From: Pacificoceanicola sp049803835
GTDB lineage: Bacteria; Pseudomonadota; Alphaproteobacteria; Rhodobacterales; Rhodobacteraceae
Direction of reading: 5' to 3'
Assembly: GCF_049803835.1 (NCBI RefSeq)
Contig: NZ_JBNAGK010000018.1
Span: 1 to 64,000 of the forward strand
DNA length: 64,000 nucleotides
A model generated the notes under the pieces. It did not search any database. It was not told the origin of the DNA and worked only from the letters and a program-made list of their open reading frames with translations. Positions 33,897 to 41,368 of the stretch are shown here, piece after piece. A program made the position numbers and the translations under genes. How positions within the stretch are numbered: the stretch's first letter is position 1; each line of letters opens with the position of its first letter.

Positions 33897-34355
33897 TCAG
33901 TTGAGCACAAGCTCGATATAGGCCCGCCCGTCCCGGCGCGGCGCGGCGGTCACGTAGAGATCCGCACCGCCGAGCCGCGGATGCGAAATGGTGTACATGC
34001 CATGCTGTGCCGCCACCATGGGCGCCATGTCCGGGCCGTCGAAGAGCGCGGTCACGCCTTCGCGGCGCGGCAGCTGCGCGGGCCGCCCCGGGCCGGAAAC
34101 ATGGGCAACGACGCCGACGAGGGTCAGCGCAATCGTGCCGTGATCTGCCGAACGGAAGCGGAAGCGCTGGCCGACGAAGCTGGCGAGTTCGTCGGCGGTG
34201 GCGCTTGTCCAGCGTGGCGTCAGCGCCGATGCCGGGGCTGTCCGTGGCGCCGGGTCCGACAAGGCCGAAGCTGTGCCCGGCAGGGCGGCCGCGGCCGCGC
34301 AGACCGCTGTACCCGCAACCGCGGCGCGCCGGGACATCCGTGTCTGATTGGTCAT
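33897..34355 (-). CDS. Tat-exported DUF6916-like protein
   Basis: A 152-residue protein with a Tat signal (MSRRAAVAGTAVCAAAAALP, twin Arg) and a C-terminal domain resembling the 110-residue protein at 32980 (FVGQRFRF, GVTALFDGPDMAPMVAAQHG, ISHPRLGGADLYVT, IELVLN). It is probably folded before export. The start is ATG 34355, after AAGGACAG. It is the distal gene of a leftward pair with the collar gene starting at 34920 (gap 28 bp). I infer a role as an accessory of the collar proteins. Confidence 0.78.
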   Translation of the reverse strand: MTNQTRMSRRAAVAGTAVCAAAAALPGTASALSDPAPRTAPASALTPRWTSATADELASFVGQRFRFRSADHGTIALTLVGVVAHVSGPGRPAQLPRREGVTALFDGPDMAPMVAAQHGMYTISHPRLGGADLYVTAAPRRDGRAYIELVLN

Positions 34356-34383
34356 GATCTGTCCTTTCGGGTTCGGTGACGGA

Positions 34384-34920
34384 TCAGTTCCGCGACGGGA
34401 AGATGCCTTGAAGCGCAATGATGAAGTTCACCGTCAGGAACGGCGGCATGTTGTTGTGCGCCTGGTTGCCCCCGGCGTTGGCTACGGTGATCGAGGCCGG
34501 ATGCAACTGGACGTCGGCGGCGGCGGCCTGGGCGCGGTAGCTTGCGCTGCGGCTCGCCAGCATGTTGTTCGTCGGGTCGTCGAGATTGCCGGCGCGAGTC
34601 TCGGCGTTCAGGGCGGCAGTATGTGTGTGCTGCGGCATCTCGCTCGCCTGCAGCGTGACGGTTTCCGTTCCGCCCCAGGAGCCGAGGGCTCGTGGCGTCA
34701 GGCCCGGACCTGTCGAGCCGCCCGAGTGCGTCGGAAACCGGCCCCGCATGTCCGGCAGGGCAAAGGTCGTCCGACCGTCGCCACCGTACGTGGTCCCGAG
34801 GATCGAGAAAACTGCGGTATTCTGGCTGATGGGGAGCAACTGCCCGGAACAGAAGCTCCAGCTGCGCGGTGCGAAGTTGCCGCCGAACATGACGATCTCG
34901 CCGAGAAATGGTTCTGACAT
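34384..34920 (-). CDS. Phage-tail-collar (MdpB-type) protein
   Basis: A 178-residue protein with the tail-collar fold: GEIVMFGGNFAPRSWSFCSGQLLPI, then a TTYGGDGRTTFALPDMRGRFP motif, and the ending NNMPPFLTVNFIIALQG. It resembles the microcystin-related/tail-fibre family usually found in surface or phage-derived clusters, not intact phage. It forms a paralogous pair with 35147-35677 (identical NLDDP, FRAQAAA-type and IFPSRN segments). Collar proteins typically trimerise and bind receptors or each other. No other tail genes are near, so it is a stand-alone exported or surface module. Confidence 0.88.
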   Translation of the reverse strand: MSEPFLGEIVMFGGNFAPRSWSFCSGQLLPISQNTAVFSILGTTYGGDGRTTFALPDMRGRFPTHSGGSTGPGLTPRALGSWGGTETVTLQASEMPQHTHTAALNAETRAGNLDDPTNNMLASRSASYRAQAAAADVQLHPASITVANAGGNQAHNNMPPFLTVNFIIALQGIFPSRN

Positions 34921-35096
34921 GGAACGGTCCTTTTCAAATGGCTCTGCCGCTTTTGCCAGACGTGGTCTTTCAGGTCGCAGCGAGATGTTAACCTTTCGTT
35001 AACAGATACTGCCGGGCACTCCGACCTGTAAAGTGTTGTTTTGGTTCGGCTATCGTATTGGTTGAACGCAAATTGATCGAATCGCGCAAAAGAAAA

Positions 35097-35117
35097 GGCC
35101 CGCGCGGGGCGGGCCTT
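35097..35117 (-). terminator. Intrinsic terminator after second collar gene
   Basis: On the minus strand AAGGCCCGC-CCC-GCGGGCCTT followed by TTCTTTTGCG, 30 bp past the stop at 35147; clear rho-independent signal. Confidence 0.85.
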
Positions 35118-35146
35118 CGGTTCCTGGACGCTCCGGGCGCCGGCGG

Positions 35147-35677
35147 TCAGTTCCGGGACGGGAAAATCCCGTAGAGACAGACCTGGTAGTTCATCACCAG
35201 GTACGGCTGCATGTTGTTGTGTGACTGGCTGCCGCCGATATTCTGTTCGACGATCGAATCCGCGTTGAGCGAAACATCCTCGGCCGCCGCCTGGGCCCTG
35301 AACGCGCCGGTGTGGGCCGCCAGCATGTTGCCGGTGGGATCGTCAAGGTTGCCGGCCCGCCCTTCCGCCCTGAGGATCGGCGTGTGGTTGTGATTGGGGA
35401 TTTCGTTCAATGTCAACGTGACGTCTTCCTGGCCACTTTTCTGGCCTATGACCCGCAGCGAGAGGCCGGGGCCATGTCCCTCGTGGATCGGCACCCGGCC
35501 GCGCAGGTCGGGCAGGCCGAAGGTTGTCTGTCCATCGCCGCCGTAGATGGTGCCGAACAGCGAAAACAGTGCAGAGTTCTGCGAGATCGCGATCAGCTGA
35601 CCATCGCATTTCGCGAAGTTGCGCTGTGCGAAGTTGTACCCCACCAACAGGATTTGACCGATGTATTCCTGACCCAT
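35147..35677 (-). CDS. Phage-tail-collar (MdpB-type) protein, second copy
   Basis: A 176-residue paralogue of the collar protein at 34384. It begins MGQEYIGQILLVGYNFAQRN and has TIYGGDGQTTFGLPDLRGRVP, NHNHTPILRAEGRAGNLDDP, and the same C-terminal IFPSRN. The start at 35677 follows GGGAGTGGAATTC; the frame from 35728 adds residues without a site. Its own terminator follows, so it is a separate transcription unit from the first copy. Function is inferred to be receptor or oligomer assembly on the cell surface. Confidence 0.87.
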   Translation of the reverse strand: MGQEYIGQILLVGYNFAQRNFAKCDGQLIAISQNSALFSLFGTIYGGDGQTTFGLPDLRGRVPIHEGHGPGLSLRVIGQKSGQEDVTLTLNEIPNHNHTPILRAEGRAGNLDDPTGNMLAAHTGAFRAQAAAEDVSLNADSIVEQNIGGSQSHNNMQPYLVMNYQVCLYGIFPSRN

Positions 35678-36306
35678 GAATTCCACTCCCTGAAAAGTTT
35701 TGACGTAACGACAGGTGTAGGTGACCACACGCTAGGGTGTAAAGAAATCTTTGCTGTCTGCGTGTTTAGTTGTTCTCTCTCAAGCGCAGAAATGGGTCCT
35801 CAGAGTTGATCGGGCCTCGTTTTGGGGGCCGTCGTACATGCGTTTGGCGATCAAGGATCGAGACGATCCGGCAAGGCGCAGAATCAACCAAAGGGTGATC
35901 TCTGTCCTTCAGCCCGGATGTGTGGCGCGATCCTTCGACAGATGCGCGTACGCCACCTTGGGGTATCGGCCGGTCCGGCGCCGCGGCGGCAAAGGTTTCG
36001 GAGTTTATCCAGTACAGTCAGAGCGTTGACAGGAAATGTCCCGGTTGTCATGATCGTCTTGGCGGATCGGCGCACCGCCCCGGCGCTCGCGAAACCCGGG
36101 ATTTCTTTCCGAACGAAGGAAACCATTATTATTTTGTTTACTAATTTTATCGACTCTCGCGGGCGTATGATTGACTGCTTGGTGTGCCGTGTTCTGGCAT
36201 AGCGGGGCCGCAAGGATGGATTGTATAGCTTTCGCGTTGAACACTGAGCCGTCGTTGGTGTCTTTCCGCTGCCTTCTGGTTGTTGTGCCTGACGGAGTTC
36301 GGGCAC
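35678..36306. other. Intergenic region without recognisable gene
   Basis: 629 bp between divergent units. Short open frames are unsupported by motifs. An AT-rich stretch around 36115-36155 could hold promoter elements for the signalling gene at 36307, but I cannot assign boxes. Confidence 0.5.
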
Positions 36307-38232
36307 ATGCCTGAACCGATGCACGTCACGATGCAGTCCGCCGAACGCGAACTGCGGGCCACGCTGTTCAGCCTTGCCAGCGCGATCAAGTCGATGACCG
36401 GCGCGGATGGCGTTGCGCTCGGCATCGACGGCGACGTGAACGACGGGCGCCCGCTGCGTATAGGATCATGCAACGACTCGGCGGTGCGGGCCCGCGTCTT
36501 CGGCCTGCTCGAGGAATCGCTGCGCGAGAATGCCCCGGTGCGCAGCTTCAACGGATCCAAGCTCTCGGAAATGCGCCAGCAGTTCGTCGAGGACGACGAC
36601 CTGCTGTTTGCCATGTCGGACAGTGTGCCGGATATGCCGGTGATCGCAGGCGGGCGGGGCGCGCCGTTCATGTTCCACATGATGGTTCTGTTCTCGGACC
36701 GCATCTGTCTGTCCGAGAAGGAAGAGCACGCCTGCGACATGGGCTGCGACCTGTTCCGGTCGCTGATCAGCCAATGGAAGGAGCGGTGCCTCGCGGAGGT
36801 CGACCGGGAGACGACCTTTCAGGAACTGCTGCGCTATCGGCGACGGGCCGAACTTGACGGGCTGACCCTGGTGGAGAACGCGGCCTCGTTCCGCGCGATC
36901 TGCGAGCATCGGATTGCCAATTGCAGTGGCGAGCTAGCGCTCGTGCTGATCGACCTCGATCACTTCAAGTCCATCAACGACATCTACGGCCACCAGTTCG
37001 GCGACACCTATCTGAAGGCGATCGGCCGGTCGCTGGGTGGCCTTCGGGCGCTCGACGCCATCGTGGGTCGGATCGGCGGTGATGAATTCGCGGTACTGAT
37101 GGAAGCCAGCAAGATCACCGACAGCTACCTGCAAGTCATCCTGCACCAGATCAATGCGAAGGTGCAGCGCGACCTGACCAAGCTGAAAAAGCCCGGTCTG
37201 GGGCGGATGAGCATGGGCGTGAGCGTCTATGAACGCCACGGCGAGACGTTCGACGAGCTGTTCCAGCGGGCTGACGCGGCGCTCTATGCGACGAAGGCCG
37301 CCGGGCGCAACGGGGTGGTGATCTTCGACGAGCAGCTGCACGGGCAATACGACCGTCGCTCGCTCGGGTTGCGTTTCGAACGGGCGCTGGAGCGGGGCGA
37401 GATCATCCCCTACTTCCAGCCGATCATCAACCTGCAGACCGGCTTGTGCCACGGGGTGGAGGCGCTGGTCCGCTGGCTCGATCCGGAACTGGGGTTGCTC
37501 ACGCCGGCTTCCTTCAGCGGCATCATGAGCGATCACAGCCAGGCGGAGAAGCTGACCCGCACCATGGCGCAGCAGGCGCTTGCCATCCTGTCAAAGGCGC
37601 GCGGGGTTGGCCGCATGAGCAAGGCGGTGCTGACGTTGAACGTCACGCATTTCGACCTGATGCGCCCGGAGTTCGTCTTCGACATCCAGGAGTGGCTGAC
37701 CTGCAGCGGCGTCGACTGGGAGTCGCTGAAGATCGAGGTGACGGAGCAGACCATGCTCGGCGACATCGAGGGGCAGGTCTTCCGGACGCTGGCGGAAATC
37801 CGCACCCGCGGCGCCCGGGTGGCGCTGGACGATTTCGGCACCGGGTACGGCGGGCTGGAACACCTGAAGGCGTGGCCGGTCGACGTAATCAAGGTTGACC
37901 GCAATTTCATCTCCGCGATGGAAAACTCTGTCCGGGGCAGGGCGGTGGTCAGCGGCTTGTGCACCATCGCGCATGATCTTGGTCTCGGGGTCATCGCCGA
38001 AGGGATCGAGACCCGGGAGGTCCGCGACATGCTGATGGAGATGCATTGCGGCTTCGGCCAGGGCTATCTTTACAGCAAGCCGGTTGCGGCGGATGAAATC
38101 TGCGAGGTCTGGGACCGGATCAACGCGGAGGCGCAGCCGGACGTGTACGCATGCACGGCGACCGCCCGGACAACGAAAGAGGAAGAGGCCATCATCGCCA
38201 CCCGGAAATCGGCGGCGGCGAGCCGGCGTTGA
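36307..38232 (+). CDS. Bifunctional GGDEF-EAL cyclic di-GMP protein
   Basis: A 641-residue cytosolic protein with an N-terminal region of about 180 residues (GAF-like in secondary structure, no named motif), a GGDEF domain (motif IGGDEF at 257-261) and an EAL domain (EAL at 385-387). The GGDEF residues are intact; an RxxD inhibitory site is not in the canonical register (RALD lies one residue off). The EAL domain has LDDFGTGYGG, VIKVDRNF, VIAEGIET and GFGQGYLYSKP, so the phosphodiesterase site looks complete. It could make or degrade c-di-GMP, or be allosterically controlled. The start is ATG 36307 with GGAG 9 bases upstream. Confidence 0.92.
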   Translation: MPEPMHVTMQSAERELRATLFSLASAIKSMTGADGVALGIDGDVNDGRPLRIGSCNDSAVRARVFGLLEESLRENAPVRSFNGSKLSEMRQQFVEDDDLLFAMSDSVPDMPVIAGGRGAPFMFHMMVLFSDRICLSEKEEHACDMGCDLFRSLISQWKERCLAEVDRETTFQELLRYRRRAELDGLTLVENAASFRAICEHRIANCSGELALVLIDLDHFKSINDIYGHQFGDTYLKAIGRSLGGLRALDAIVGRIGGDEFAVLMEASKITDSYLQVILHQINAKVQRDLTKLKKPGLGRMSMGVSVYERHGETFDELFQRADAALYATKAAGRNGVVIFDEQLHGQYDRRSLGLRFERALERGEIIPYFQPIINLQTGLCHGVEALVRWLDPELGLLTPASFSGIMSDHSQAEKLTRTMAQQALAILSKARGVGRMSKAVLTLNVTHFDLMRPEFVFDIQEWLTCSGVDWESLKIEVTEQTMLGDIEGQVFRTLAEIRTRGARVALDDFGTGYGGLEHLKAWPVDVIKVDRNFISAMENSVRGRAVVSGLCTIAHDLGLGVIAEGIETREVRDMLMEMHCGFGQGYLYSKPVAADEICEVWDRINAEAQPDVYACTATARTTKEEEAIIATRKSAAASRR

Positions 38233-38251
38233 CGACCTGCAAACCCGGCTG

Positions 38252-40894
38252 TCAGGCCGGGTTGATGTCTCCCCCCTGACGGAAGATCGCCAGCACGCCG
38301 TCGCTGCTGTCCTTGCGCGAATCTTCCTGGGTGCGGTGTACCTCGACGCGCATGGTCATGCCCTCGTGCTGGCCCGAAAAGAACTCCGATTTCCCGGTTT
38401 CCAGCACCCGCCGCGCGACGGTATCGAGATTGATGAAGTCCAGCCGCGGGCCGATGACCGAAATCTTGCGCCCGAAGTCGTGGGTTTCCAGCCCGAACCA
38501 TTCCCCGATCAGCAGGCTGTGGCGCTGCACCAGCAGGTTGGAGTCCAGAAAGATCGTGCCGATGCGCAGCGTCTCCAGCACGCTTTCGGTCTGCTGGTTC
38601 AGGGTCGAGAGCATTTCGATCTTGCGCTCGTGTTCGGAACTGACGGTAATCAGTTCCTCGTTGACCGCGTGCAATTCCTCGTTGGAGCTCTGCAGTTCCT
38701 CGTTGGAGGCCTGCAACTCCTCGTTGGAAGCCTGCAACTCCTCGTTGGAGGCCTGCAGTTCCTCGCCGCTGGCTTCGAGACGCTCGGTGACGTGCTGCAG
38801 CGTTTCCTCGGTGAACTTCAGGTCGCGTTCCAGCTCCTGAACCCGCCGCGCAAGGATCTCCGTGTCGTCGTTGTTGGTCATCGCCAGCGGCTCTTCCTCG
38901 CCGTGGAGCGAGCCGGCATCGCCTTCGAGCAGGATGCGCAGCAGGACGAGGATCGGTTTGACCTTCATGTCGAGCGCTTCGACCACCAGCGTGCATTTCT
39001 GCTTGCGCCCTTCGCCGAGGTCGATGGTCACAGAGCGCGACAACGACGCGCTCTCTCCAAGGCGTAGCTTTTCCAGACCGACGCTGATCGGCGTGTGCAG
39101 GTCCGGATGCACGATCTCGTCGACGGTCCAGTCGGCGAGGTTGTTCTTGGTGTCGATGAAGGCGGAGGCGGCGCCGAACCAGCTGAGCACCTCGTTGTCC
39201 GCGGTGATCAGGATGGAGGACGGCGCATAGCGCTTGAGCAGGCTGTTGTAGCTGCGCATGAGCGCATCGCGGTTACGGCCCGTGTTGTTGCGGCTGACGG
39301 TGGTCAGCACGCGGGGCGAGTCGTCGGTGTTGCTGTGCTCGGCGTGCGAGATGCGGTGCGCCAGACCCATGCGATCCGAGATGAAATTGGCGCTGAACGG
39401 GCGGCTGGAGACGACCTTGCGGAACAGCCGCCAGCGGGCGTTGATGGTCTCGAAATCCGAGCTGAGCTCGCCCAGCGTCTCGGAGGGCCCGAGCGCCAAC
39501 ACGCCGTTCTTGCGCAGCCCGAAGAGGAACATCGAAACGACGCGCTTCTGCGCGTCCTGTCTGAGGTAGATCAGCAGGTTGCGGCAGGAGATCAGGTCGA
39601 GGTTCAGGAAGGGTGGATCGTTCAGCACGTCGTTGACGGAGAAGATGATCTTCTGCCGCAGCGCCGGCTCGACGATGAAGTTGTCGCCATCCTGCCGGAA
39701 ATAGCGGCGGCGCAGCTCCTCGGGCACCTTGTCCAGCGCCGCGCTGCCGTAAATGCCGGCGGAGGCGATGTCGATGGAGCGGCGGTGGATGTCCGTGGCG
39801 ATGATGCGGAAATCCTGCAGGTGGCCCGCCTGCCGCAGCGATTCCGACAGTTCGATGGCGATGGTGTAGGCCTCTTCCCCGGAAGAACAGCCCGGCACCC
39901 AGATCCGCAACGGCCGGTCGGCGGCGTATTCCTTCACCATCGGGTCGAGCACCTCCTCGCGCAGGGCGATGATGCTGTCCGGATCGCGGTAGAACTCGGT
40001 CACGCCGATCAGCAGGTCATGGTACAGCTCGTCCAGAAGCTGATCGTCCTTGCCGAGTTTCTCGACGTATTTTTCGAGGCTCTGTTCCCCGCGCAGGCTC
40101 ATGCGGCGGTTGATGCGCCGGTTCACGCTGATCGACTTGTAGGAGGAAATGTCGAGGTGGTGCTTGCGCTCCAGCAGGGACATGATGGTGCGCGAGGCAT
40201 CGCCGCTGAGCGGCAGGTTCTCCCCGGCGCCCTCCGGGTTGGTCAACGCACGGTGGATGATGGCCGGAATGTCTGCAGCCTGCGCCACGTGATCGACCAC
40301 GCCGAGGTTCATCAGCGAGCGCGGCATGGAGGTGAAGGTCGCCTCGGACGGGGCCTGCACGATGACGGTCGCCCCGGCGGCATGCAGCAGCTGGCCGCCC
40401 ATGCTGCCGTCGGCACCGGAGCCGGAGAGCACGACCGCCACGGTCTTCTGCGGATGCCGCGAGACCAGCGACCGGAACAGCGAGTCGATCGGCGAATGCG
40501 GCAGGCGCGCGTCGGTCTCATAGGGGCTGGTTTCAAAGTAGCCGCGCTTGTCGACGGTAGCCAGGGTATTGGGGCGGTTGAGGAATATCGTGTTTGGTTC
40601 GAGTGCCTGGCCGTCCTCGATGTGCTTGATCGTCATGGTCGAGCGCCGTGAAAGCAGGCTGTCCATCATCGAGCGATAATCCGGCGACAGGTGCTGGATG
40701 ACGATGTAGCACCAGCCTTCGTCCACCGGCGCGTTCTGGAAGAAGGCCTCGAGCGGCTCGAGCGCCCCGGCCGAGCCGCCGATGGCGATCACCGGCACTT
40801 TCGCAGGATCGAAGGGCGCGGCAGGTGCGGCGCGCGCGCTCGAATCCTGTGCGCTTTTCTTTGCCGATTTGGCGGATTTCTTGCTAGAAGTCAT
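38252..40894 (-). CDS. CheB-CheR fusion with coiled coil and PAS-like C terminus
   Basis: An 880-residue protein. The N-terminal CheB methylesterase domain has its triad in IGGSAGALE (Ser41), VIQHLSPDY (His68) and GSGADGSMGG (Asp162). The CheR domain (about 250-500) has the SAM-binding WVPGCSSGEEAYTIAIEL. A long (SNEELQA)-type coiled coil (about 707-748) leads to a PAS-like sensor. No receiver domain is present. Fusions of this kind occur without flagellar clusters and are thought to signal to partner kinases. It is divergent from a response regulator and hybrid kinase, probably its partners. The Lys/Ser-rich N-terminal 30 residues look disordered. Confidence 0.93.
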   Translation of the reverse strand: MTSSKKSAKSAKKSAQDSSARAAPAAPFDPAKVPVIAIGGSAGALEPLEAFFQNAPVDEGWCYIVIQHLSPDYRSMMDSLLSRRSTMTIKHIEDGQALEPNTIFLNRPNTLATVDKRGYFETSPYETDARLPHSPIDSLFRSLVSRHPQKTVAVVLSGSGADGSMGGQLLHAAGATVIVQAPSEATFTSMPRSLMNLGVVDHVAQAADIPAIIHRALTNPEGAGENLPLSGDASRTIMSLLERKHHLDISSYKSISVNRRINRRMSLRGEQSLEKYVEKLGKDDQLLDELYHDLLIGVTEFYRDPDSIIALREEVLDPMVKEYAADRPLRIWVPGCSSGEEAYTIAIELSESLRQAGHLQDFRIIATDIHRRSIDIASAGIYGSAALDKVPEELRRRYFRQDGDNFIVEPALRQKIIFSVNDVLNDPPFLNLDLISCRNLLIYLRQDAQKRVVSMFLFGLRKNGVLALGPSETLGELSSDFETINARWRLFRKVVSSRPFSANFISDRMGLAHRISHAEHSNTDDSPRVLTTVSRNNTGRNRDALMRSYNSLLKRYAPSSILITADNEVLSWFGAASAFIDTKNNLADWTVDEIVHPDLHTPISVGLEKLRLGESASLSRSVTIDLGEGRKQKCTLVVEALDMKVKPILVLLRILLEGDAGSLHGEEEPLAMTNNDDTEILARRVQELERDLKFTEETLQHVTERLEASGEELQASNEELQASNEELQASNEELQSSNEELHAVNEELITVSSEHERKIEMLSTLNQQTESVLETLRIGTIFLDSNLLVQRHSLLIGEWFGLETHDFGRKISVIGPRLDFINLDTVARRVLETGKSEFFSGQHEGMTMRVEVHRTQEDSRKDSSDGVLAIFRQGGDINPA
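38671..38775. repeat. 21-bp tandem repeat inside the CheB-CheR gene
   Basis: Five consecutive 21-bp units (GCAACTCCTCGTTGGAGGCC type) encode the SNEELQA heptad of a coiled coil. The fifth unit diverges. Copy number could change by slippage without breaking the frame, altering coiled-coil length by one heptad per unit. Confidence 0.88.
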
Positions 40895-40990
40895 GGTATC
40901 CCGTCCAGCGACGTGCCAACGGTTTCAGCGTAGGGGTAATCGCCTCTCCAAACAAGGCGTCAATGGGAAATTAGCACTGATGAGGACTGC

Positions 40991-41368
40991 GTGGCCAACA
41001 TCCTGATTGCAGATGACGATCCCGATTTTTTGCAGGTCTTCCAAAGGGGTTTGACCGCCATGGGCCATCACGTGCACTGCGTGAGCGGCGGCAAGTCGGT
41101 CCACAGGCTGATCGAGGCGAACCCCGGGCAGTTCGATATCGTGTTTCTCGATTTCGTCATGCCCGGCGGCGGCGGCGTGAGCACGCTGCACAAGCTGCGC
41201 TCCGTCGATGGCAACATTCCGGTGGTTTTCATCACGGGACACGTGGACGCGCTGGATTCCCCCTTGTTTACCATGGGGTTGGGCATGACGCAGGCGCGGG
41301 TGTCCAAGACCACGCCGCTGGCGGACCTTGACAGGCTGGTGCGCAGACTGACGGTGACCGGCCCATGA
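40991..41368 (+). CDS. Single-domain response regulator (GTG start)
   Basis: A 125-residue receiver domain with no output domain. The phospho-acceptor is Asp54 (VFLDFVMPGGG), with the acidic pair Asp8/Asp9 (LIADDDPDF), Thr83 (FITGHVD) and Lys107 (VSKTTP), all intact. The start is GTG behind GAGGA at 40982. The stop overlaps the hybrid kinase ATG (ATGA at 41365-41368). It probably relays phosphate between the kinase and another protein, or gates the CheB-CheR fusion. Confidence 0.93.
   Translation: MANILIADDDPDFLQVFQRGLTAMGHHVHCVSGGKSVHRLIEANPGQFDIVFLDFVMPGGGGVSTLHKLRSVDGNIPVVFITGHVDALDSPLFTMGLGMTQARVSKTTPLADLDRLVRRLTVTGP

Noticed and set aside
34384..35677. Collar genes as evidence of a prophage.
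   Set aside because: No integrase, capsid, portal, terminase, tube or sheath gene is nearby; collar proteins occur in stand-alone surface clusters.
38671..38775. Regularly spaced repeats that could suggest a CRISPR array.
   Set aside because: Units are directly tandem with no spacers and encode a coiled-coil heptad inside an intact gene.
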